In this document: one piece after another, positions 15,188 through 21,025 of the stretch
Layout of the letters: each line of letters begins with the position of its first letter
Numbering within the stretch: position 1 is the first letter of the stretch
Assembly: GCA_002714465.1 (NCBI GenBank)
Contig: PAXL01000051.1
Location: 57,230 to 78,254 of the forward strand
Direction of reading: 5' to 3'
Source: Gemmatimonadota bacterium
GTDB lineage: Bacteria; Latescibacterota; UBA2968
DNA: 21,025 nucleotides
Position numbers and translations under genes: made by a program
Notes under the pieces: generated by a model
Databases searched by the model: none
The model's input: only the letters and a program-made list of their open reading frames with translations
What the model was told of the DNA's origin: nothing

Positions 15188-18100
15188 TTTCCAAGAAATT
15201 CCAGCTGACCGTTCAGGCTGCTATCCAACTGGATCGCTTTCTGATAGGCCTCTATGGCCTTCGCTCCGTTGCCCTGTAGATGGTAGACGATCGCTAGGTT
15301 GAGGTAAAATCCGCCGTTTGATGGGGCCTTCTGAGAGGCCTGTGTGAACATCTCGATTGCGAGATCGTAGTTCCGAGTTCGAACCGCCGAGACACCTTTT
15401 CCGTTGAGCGCCTCCACGTTGTTCGGGTTGAGGGACAGGGCCCGGTCAAACTGCTCGATGGCACGGTCGAGTCGTGCAAGTCGCAGGAAGGCAGCGCCAT
15501 CGTCGTAGGCTTTCTCTGAGGCGATCTTCTGGAGCGGTCCGATGGTCTGAGATGCCGGGGTGGAGGCCATTTCGATCGACTGGAGGGGCTGACCGCCCGT
15601 GATGAAGTCGAGGCTGCCATCGAGGCTCGAATCTAGCTTGAGTGCCTGTCTGTATGCCCGTATCGCGTCGTCTTTCTTGCCCTGAAGATGGTACGTGACC
15701 GCGATGTTGGTCTGGAACCCGGCGTTGTCGGGTCGGATGTTCGCCGCGCGCTGATATAGCGCGAGTGCGTCGTCGTAGCGTCGCTGCTTAGTCGCGATGA
15801 CACCCTTGCCATTTAGCGCCTCTGCGTTGTTTGGGTCTAACGAGAGGGCTCGATCGAAGGTCTCCGTCGCCCGTTCGAATCTGCTCAGCCTCAGGAGTGC
15901 CGCTCCGTCATCGTAAGTCTTCTCGGAAGCGATCTTCTGGAGCGGGTCGGTCTGCGCAGCAACGCCACCACCTGTTCTCCCTCCCTTCAAAAAGTCGAGC
16001 ACCCCTGCGAAATCAGAGTTTGTATTGACGGCCAACTGGTAAGCCTGCTCGGCATCTTCCGTCCGACCCTGCAGGTGGTAGGTTAACGCGATGTTGATCC
16101 GGAAACCGGCATCGTTCGGGTTTAGCTCAAGTGCTTTAGTGTAAAGTTGGATCGCCTCCTCGTAGCGACGATGCTTAGTCATAACGACGCCCAGGGCGTT
16201 GTAGGCGTCAGCCATCCCGTCGTCCATCTTGATTGCTTCGGTGAAGGATTCTTCTGCGCGCTCGAGCTGCGAGAGCCGCAGATACGCTGCGCCCGCGTCG
16301 TAGAAACCCTCGGCGCTGTCGAGCGATACGCCAGAAGAGAGCGCGATCCGGTCAAGACGGTTGTCAAAGAAGGCGAGGTCGCGATCGAAGAGCTCGGCGA
16401 TTGCGGCTGTCGGGGGAATCTCGATCGTCGCGTCAGGCACAACACCCGGCCTGAACGTGCCCTGAGCATCGGACACGAGGATCTCGTTGATGAAGCCCCG
16501 CTCCTTGCGGATGTAGTATTCCTTCGCACCGTTGCGCCAGGCGTCGGAGAAGGAAGAACCGAAAAGCGTCGTCTCCACGGGGATCCAAATGCTGTTATTC
16601 CAGAGAACATACTCCTTCTCGTTCAGGAAGAAGTCGCCCGCATCCTGAACGGAGATACCGCTGTCGAACATCATGTAGATGTGGCCATACTCGGGATCGT
16701 TCACATCAAGAACGGCCGTCGGAATGTTTAGGTTCTCTAGCATTGAGCAGAAGAGAGCCGTGCAGTCATCGCAGTCGCCGATCTTCGCCTCAAGGAATTC
16801 GTAGGGATACTTGACGGTGTCGAAGACCGAGTCATCCTCGAATATTTCAAGATACGGCGTGGTCTGATCCTGCTGGTATCGCAGGCCGTGCGCCCCGATC
16901 GCGTCGAAGATCAGTGCGGCCTTCCCAATGTTGTTGTTCCCAAACTTCTCCCTCAGACGATCCGCGTACTGGGCGACCAGTCCGCGGGCGAAAGAGTCGA
17001 CCGTCCGGCTTTCGGGTGTGATGAATGCAGCGATCCGTCGTGGGTTCGACCAAGAGAGCTTTCCCTTTCCGAGCACGTAGACACTGCTGAGTGTCTTGCT
17101 TGCCGTCTTCGAGCGGCGGCCTTGCTGGTAGGTCACTTTCACGGTCGGCTGAACGAGGTTGTCGTAGTAGGACGGCTGTGTGGACAGCAGATCCTGCGGG
17201 AACGTGAGCTTCATCCCGTAGCGCTCGGTGCTCTGCGGCGGAAGGGTAAACGACTCCTGGTGCGGCGCGTCGGTCAACGTCGGAACCACGACGCTGACTG
17301 TGACCGGTAACGGATCCGGGGAAGAGTTGCGCAATACGACGTCGACGAAATCGCTGGCCTCGTAGGTGCGATATAGCGACTTGAAGACAGGGGCCGGTCG
17401 GACGATCGCGTCCTTGATGTTCACAACGGAGGCGTTGTAGGACAGCGAGAGCGTCGCGTGATGTGTTGCCGGCAGGATCGGGTGATTCTCGAAGGCATAG
17501 TCGAGCTGGATCGAATTGTATTTGAGACCGAACCCGAGTGCAAAGGCTAGGCTGTTGTCGGCATTAGACGGCTGGCTCAGGGCACGGTTTAGGCCGCCGC
17601 GCACGATAAGCGATGCGAGAGGTTGATACTCGGCTCCCACGTGGACGTTGTTCTGGTCGATGTCCGTTGCCAGCGTGATGTCGCGAGTCGCCTGGATCGC
17701 CACACCAGCCCTGATGTTCTGCTCGAAAATCTCTTCATCGAACTGCGTGTTGTCGTCCTGCACTTTCGTGCCACCGGCGTCCTGAAGTGTCAAACCGAAC
17801 CGAAGTCTATTGAGAGACGAATGTTTTGGTGCGAAGATGAGACCGAGGTCGAATCCGAATCCGCTAGCGCTGCGCAGGCTGACACCGTCGAGCTCGATAC
17901 TCTGGAAGAGCGCCTTTGTGCCCACACCGAGAGAGAGCGTGCGATGAAGCTGGAAGCCATAGCCGACGTTGATGATGTTGAGTGCATCCTTAAGCTCGTC
18001 GTCACCGAAGCTCTCACGCAGCCAGTCGATCCCGATGGCGTGACGCTCAAACAAGGGGAAGACATAGCTTGTGAAACTGTTGTTGAGACCGAGTCCAAAC

Positions 18101-18312
18101 CGATCGGCGTATGAGAAGACGAGCTCCTGTCGCTGGAGCATCGCTACGCCGGACGGGTTCCAGAAGGTGGTTGAGGCATCGTTAGACAGAGCAGTGACCG
18201 TACCGCCCAGGCCTACGGAACGCGCAGTGGTGGCAACAGAGGGTCTGTCGGCGTAAACCGACGATATAAGGCTCAGACAGAAGAGTCCGGCAATGATCAG
18301 ACGCTTGGTCAT
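15184..18312 (-). CDS. PorV-like barrel / transglutaminase-like / TPR fusion
   Basis: An unusual 1042-residue envelope protein. A signal peptide (to about residue 21) leads into a PorV/PorQ-like outer-membrane barrel (about 25-295; RSVGLGGTVTALSNDASTTFWNPSGVA is the typical opening). A beta-sandwich-like linker (about 296-440) and a transglutaminase-like domain (about 440-600) follow. That domain has GDCDDCTALF with Cys514, His544 in YGHIYMMF and Glu580 in WIPVETT as a possible catalytic triad. Three TPR modules of 129-136 residues (about 662-790, 791-926, 927-1042) complete it. The ATG overlaps the preceding stop by 4 bp. In type IX secretion PorV shuttles exported proteins; whether that role applies here is inference. 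Confidence 0.85.
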   Translation of the reverse strand: MTKRLIIAGLFCLSLISSVYADRPSVATTARSVGLGGTVTALSNDASTTFWNPSGVAMLQRQELVFSYADRFGLGLNNSFTSYVFPLFERHAIGIDWLRESFGDDELKDALNIINVGYGFQLHRTLSLGVGTKALFQSIELDGVSLRSASGFGFDLGLIFAPKHSSLNRLRFGLTLQDAGGTKVQDDNTQFDEEIFEQNIRAGVAIQATRDITLATDIDQNNVHVGAEYQPLASLIVRGGLNRALSQPSNADNSLAFALGFGLKYNSIQLDYAFENHPILPATHHATLSLSYNASVVNIKDAIVRPAPVFKSLYRTYEASDFVDVVLRNSSPDPLPVTVSVVVPTLTDAPHQESFTLPPQSTERYGMKLTFPQDLLSTQPSYYDNLVQPTVKVTYQQGRRSKTASKTLSSVYVLGKGKLSWSNPRRIAAFITPESRTVDSFARGLVAQYADRLREKFGNNNIGKAALIFDAIGAHGLRYQQDQTTPYLEIFEDDSVFDTVKYPYEFLEAKIGDCDDCTALFCSMLENLNIPTAVLDVNDPEYGHIYMMFDSGISVQDAGDFFLNEKEYVLWNNSIWIPVETTLFGSSFSDAWRNGAKEYYIRKERGFINEILVSDAQGTFRPGVVPDATIEIPPTAAIAELFDRDLAFFDNRLDRIALSSGVSLDSAEGFYDAGAAYLRLSQLERAEESFTEAIKMDDGMADAYNALGVVMTKHRRYEEAIQLYTKALELNPNDAGFRINIALTYHLQGRTEDAEQAYQLAVNTNSDFAGVLDFLKGGRTGGGVAAQTDPLQKIASEKTYDDGAALLRLSRFERATETFDRALSLDPNNAEALNGKGVIATKQRRYDDALALYQRAANIRPDNAGFQTNIAVTYHLQGKKDDAIRAYRQALKLDSSLDGSLDFITGGQPLQSIEMASTPASQTIGPLQKIASEKAYDDGAAFLRLARLDRAIEQFDRALSLNPNNVEALNGKGVSAVRTRNYDLAIEMFTQASQKAPSNGGFYLNLAIVYHLQGNGAKAIEAYQKAIQLDSSLNGQLEFLGN
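15187..16302 (-). repeat. Three tandem TPR modules in the fusion gene
   Basis: The segment encodes three successive blocks. Equivalent tyrosines lie at residues 671, 800 and 936, giving periods of 129 and 136 residues. Blocks two and three both begin LQKIASEK and share long stretches such as FDRALSL-PNN-EALNGKGV and TYHLQG/VYHLQG. They appear to come from internal duplication. Each block holds about three TPR helix pairs. Confidence 0.8.
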
Positions 18313-19778
18313 GGCGAGACGGAAACCCTCTGTCCTGAGTCCACGCCCGTTTGGGAGGACGTCGACCCGTCGGATGTTGTGAGCTCTATGCGTAGTTTTC
18401 CAACCCCTGATGTTGCAACGAAGATCTCTGGGGTCGCCGACCCGCCCGCAATCACAGTGTTGGCCAACAATTTGGACCCTTCGAAGACCTGGACCGTTAG
18501 GCCGACTCCGTCAGCGGCGTTGATTCTGGTAGGCGCGACGACGATGCCGGAGATTCCATCGGTGTCGTTCCTGTAGAGCGTCGATCCTTCGAAGCCCGGG
18601 AAGCTGCTGTTGACCAGGTAGAGATCGGGGTCTAGGTCGCCATCGTAGTCAGCTGCTGCTGCGCTGATGGCATTCGTTGCGGAGGCTGAGATGCCTGAGC
18701 CAGAAGCCTCGGTGAACGTGCCCGATGCCTGAGTGATCAGTGCGCTAGCTTGGCCGTTCTTCGACTCCGCACCGTTCGCGACGAAGACGTCAGCGTCACC
18801 GTCGCCATCATAGTCTGCCCAGGAGCTAGCCCAGCTGACCCAGGACGCCCCGGTGTTCTTGATGTCGCCACTCGCGATGTTCGTGAACGAGTCGTTCCCG
18901 TCATTCCGGTAGAGTGCATTACCACCGACGTTTACGACGTAGAGATCAAAGTCACCATCGAGATCGTAGTCGATCCAGGAAGCACTCCGGCCGACATCCG
19001 TGTTGTCGATCGACGCCTCGCCAGCGATCTCCGTGAAGGCACCACTGCCGTTGTTCTTGTAGAGCGCGTTGTTCTGCTCCCGGTTTACGACATATAGATC
19101 GAGATCTCCGTCGCCGTCATAGTCTGCCCACGCTGCTCCTTCTGTGTCACGTATATCCGCGACTTCAGCGGTTTCGCCGCGTTCAGAGAAAGTTCCGTTC
19201 CCGTTGTTGTGATAGAGCGTGTTTCGGAAGCGTCGCTTACAGACATAGATGTCGAGCAGTCCGTCTCCGTTGTAATCACCCCACACGGCACTCGTCTCGT
19301 CGCCTTGGCTGATGACGTTTACACCTGCGGTGCCCGTCACATTCGAGAAAGTTCCGTTTCCGTTGTTTCGGTAGAGCTGATCCTGCTCGAAGAAGTTGAC
19401 GACATACAGATCCAGGTTTCCGTCGTTGTCGTAGTCCGCCCAAGATGCGGCTACGCTGTTCCGGGCATCTCCAATGCCAGCGGTGCTGGCCACGTCGCTG
19501 AAGGTCCCGTTCCCGTTGTTCCGGTAGAGCCGATTGATGCTGTTGCTGACAGAACTGGCCCAGTTGGTTACGTAGAGATCGAGGTCACCGTCACCGTCGT
19601 AATCTCCCCAAGTGGCATTGGTCCCGACGCGCGGCGCGGCTGCTAGTGAGTTCCCCACGTTGGCCGAAACGGTCACGTCGGTGAACGTCGGTTGGCCAAG
19701 GACGGGGAGGGCTGACAGGGCGAGACCGGACAGGAGACTCAGCGTATGTCGGGTCCAATATTTTACGCGTAGTCTCAT
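18309..19778 (-). CDS. Secreted FG-GAP/VCBS seven-repeat propeller protein
   Basis: A 489-residue exported protein with a signal peptide (RHTLSLLSGLALSALPVLG, cleavage near Gln29). It has seven repeats of about 60 residues. Each carries a calcium-binding DxDxDG-type loop followed by LDLYVVN, and most have an LYRNNGNGTF strand. Seven such blades fit an integrin-alpha-like beta-propeller. The sixth repeat lacks the LYRN motif and the seventh has a changed loop (DYDGDLDPD). The last 80 residues resemble a divergent ASPIC/UnbV domain, as in CRTAC1-like proteins. Four-base ATGA overlaps with both neighbours show a translationally coupled operon. The ligand is unknown. Confidence 0.88.
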   Translation of the reverse strand: MRLRVKYWTRHTLSLLSGLALSALPVLGQPTFTDVTVSANVGNSLAAAPRVGTNATWGDYDGDGDLDLYVTNWASSVSNSINRLYRNNGNGTFSDVASTAGIGDARNSVAASWADYDNDGNLDLYVVNFFEQDQLYRNNGNGTFSNVTGTAGVNVISQGDETSAVWGDYNGDGLLDIYVCKRRFRNTLYHNNGNGTFSERGETAEVADIRDTEGAAWADYDGDGDLDLYVVNREQNNALYKNNGSGAFTEIAGEASIDNTDVGRSASWIDYDLDGDFDLYVVNVGGNALYRNDGNDSFTNIASGDIKNTGASWVSWASSWADYDGDGDADVFVANGAESKNGQASALITQASGTFTEASGSGISASATNAISAAAADYDGDLDPDLYLVNSSFPGFEGSTLYRNDTDGISGIVVAPTRINAADGVGLTVQVFEGSKLLANTVIAGGSATPEIFVATSGVGKLRIELTTSDGSTSSQTGVDSGQRVSVSP

Positions 19779-21025
19779 CGGTTCACCACTGCGACCGTCT
19801 TCTGTTCACGCGCGCCACCTGCGTCGATCGAGACGATGTAGAGCCCGCTGCTGACAGGATCGCCGTTGTGATCGCGGCCGTCCCAGCTGACGACGTTACG
19901 ACCGGCGTTCATCTGCTGGCCGGGAATCAAGATCGTCGTAAGCTTGCCGGAGCGATTGTAAATCTCGATCCGGACGCTGGCGGAATTCGAGAGGTCGAAG
20001 CTGATGTCCGTGGTTTGAAGCAGGAAGGGTATTGCATTCCCACCGGCAGGTCCTCCACCGGGCCGCCGTGCGACTCTGCCCGGGGAAAAAGCGCGATTGC
20101 TGAAGTTGATGTTTGCGATCCCTCCCGATCCGGTCGATGTGGCTGTGTCTTCGAACAGTCCGTAGATGCTGAGGTCCGTGATGGGGACGCGGATTCGATC
20201 GCCTGACACGGTTCCCCCGAGTCGTGTCCACGTCGCTCCAGACAGCTGGAAGACGGCGAGACGGTCACGGTTCGAACCGGGCGGGATGCTGAAGTCGAGG
20301 ATTGCTGCCTTTCGAAGCTCCATCGCGGGATTGGACGAAATCTCGTAGGCGCCGTATGAGGCCGTGGTTCCGGACGGTTCCTGACCTATAGGGACGGGGT
20401 CGATCCTGACATCTGGGTTCTCGGTCAACGACGAAGGCAGGACATTCGGAGAGACCTCGAGCGTCACCCCTCCGTCGGGACTCTCGACGACACCGCCGCC
20501 ACCGGGAGCGATCAGCGCAGGGATCAGGCGCTCAAAAGCCGTCATCGTGTTTCCTTTCAGGTCTGTTCCGCCAGTCACGCGAACGACGAAGCTGCCTGAA
20601 GGCACATCATCCTTGATATCGACTTCACCGATCCAGAGGTCACCGCTGAAGCTTAGCTGGGTCAGCGTCAACGGCCGAGGTTCGCTCGCAAGTTGCAGTG
20701 TGACGGTGGGTGATACGTTGTTGTCCATGCCGGCCGGCTGATCGTTGAAGTCGATGACCACCGACGCGCGGCGACCCATAGTCAGCACGCGTGGACGAAC
20801 GGTGACGCTGTCTATTACGGGACTGACCGTATCGACGATGAAGCTTTCGTCCTCTGCCCAGTCGGATGAGAGGAGCGCGCTGTCGATCGTGCGTGCTGAC
20901 CAGAAATAGCGTCCGCTCTCGAGGTTACGCAGGACAAGAGTGTTCGATTGGAGCGCACCGAAACCGATCGGAGAGACGCCCGAACGAACGTCGTTGGACT
21001 TGGTCGTCAGCCCGACGCGGACCTC
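19775..21025 (-). CDS. Secreted FN3/ZU5-like protein with FlgD-like C-terminus (partial)
   Basis: The frame is open to the window edge, so the start lies outside; at least 416 residues are visible. From the edge inward there is an FN3-like segment (NLESGRYFWSARTIDSALLSSDW) and an Ig-like stretch. Next is a ZU5-like domain (GGVTLEVSPNVLPSS ... YGAYEISSNPAMELRKAAI). The C-terminal FlgD-type Ig domain has VRIEIYNRSGK, AGRNVVSWDGRDHNGDPVSSG and LYIVSIDAGG. Such C-terminal domains often act as sorting or anchoring signals for outer-membrane export in FCB-group bacteria. The stop overlaps the next ATG by 4 bp. A GTG at 20788 is internal and not the real start. Confidence 0.82.
   Translation of the reverse strand, partial: EVRVGLTTKSNDVRSGVSPIGFGALQSNTLVLRNLESGRYFWSARTIDSALLSSDWAEDESFIVDTVSPVIDSVTVRPRVLTMGRRASVVIDFNDQPAGMDNNVSPTVTLQLASEPRPLTLTQLSFSGDLWIGEVDIKDDVPSGSFVVRVTGGTDLKGNTMTAFERLIPALIAPGGGGVVESPDGGVTLEVSPNVLPSSLTENPDVRIDPVPIGQEPSGTTASYGAYEISSNPAMELRKAAILDFSIPPGSNRDRLAVFQLSGATWTRLGGTVSGDRIRVPITDLSIYGLFEDTATSTGSGGIANINFSNRAFSPGRVARRPGGGPAGGNAIPFLLQTTDISFDLSNSASVRIEIYNRSGKLTTILIPGQQMNAGRNVVSWDGRDHNGDPVSSGLYIVSIDAGGAREQKTVAVVNR

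Noticed and set aside
19209..19646. Val-rich 145-residue frame opposite the propeller gene
   Set aside because: Its repeats mirror the FG-GAP repeats on the other strand, so the pattern is explained by the real gene.
1..21025. tRNA, rRNA, CRISPR arrays, insertion sequences, phage genes
   Set aside because: None was recognised on reading both strands; no transposase, integrase, direct-repeat array or tRNA-like fold was seen by eye.

Overview
The window looks like chromosome from a Gram-negative bacterium of the wider FCB group (Latescibacterota-, Gemmatimonadota- or Marinimicrobia-like). This placement is inferred, not proven. It rests on a PorV/PorQ-like outer-membrane barrel, a secreted protein ending in a FlgD-like Ig domain, a calcium-binding FG-GAP/UnbV-type propeller, a lipoprotein cyclophilin and a CHASE2 cyclase. 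Strong Shine-Dalgarno sequences and moderate-to-high GC argue against a typical Bacteroidetes genome.

Left part (1-4600): a compact origin-proximal cluster on the + strand, rpmH-rnpA-yidC-mnmE-rsmG, behind a good sigma70-type promoter. It encodes ribosomal protein L34, the RNase P protein, the membrane insertase, the tRNA wobble-uridine GTPase and the 16S rRNA methyltransferase. The usual extra members yidD, jag, mnmG and parA/parB are absent, yet two parS-like palindromes (GTTCCACGTGGAAC core) flank rsmG. A bidirectional terminator closes the cluster.

Middle part (4600-11450): a leftward fumC-FAH-family pair with its own promoter, then a rightward run. The run holds a TTG-started lipoprotein cyclophilin, a gap with a tight trio of DnaA-box-like sequences, a CDP-alcohol phosphatidyltransferase, thymidylate kinase and an S41 C-terminal processing peptidase. 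It ends at a terminator shared with the convergent cyclase gene.

Right part (11450-21025): everything is on the - strand. A CHASE2-adenylate cyclase with a large insertion in its sensor domain lies downstream of a small secreted Lys/Glu-rich TPR protein. Upstream of these is a three-gene operon joined by two ATGA (4-bp) overlaps. Its genes encode (i) a large secreted FN3/ZU5-like/FlgD-Ig protein cut by the window edge, (ii) a seven-repeat FG-GAP calcium-binding propeller and (iii) a 1042-residue fusion of a PorV-like barrel, a transglutaminase-like domain and three tandem TPR modules.

The three-gene operon is the best candidate for an undescribed system. The idea is that a PorV-type shuttle, fused to a putative cysteine acyltransferase/protease and a TPR scaffold, is co-translated with its likely exported partners. 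That role is a hypothesis; the domain layout and overlaps are read from the sequence.
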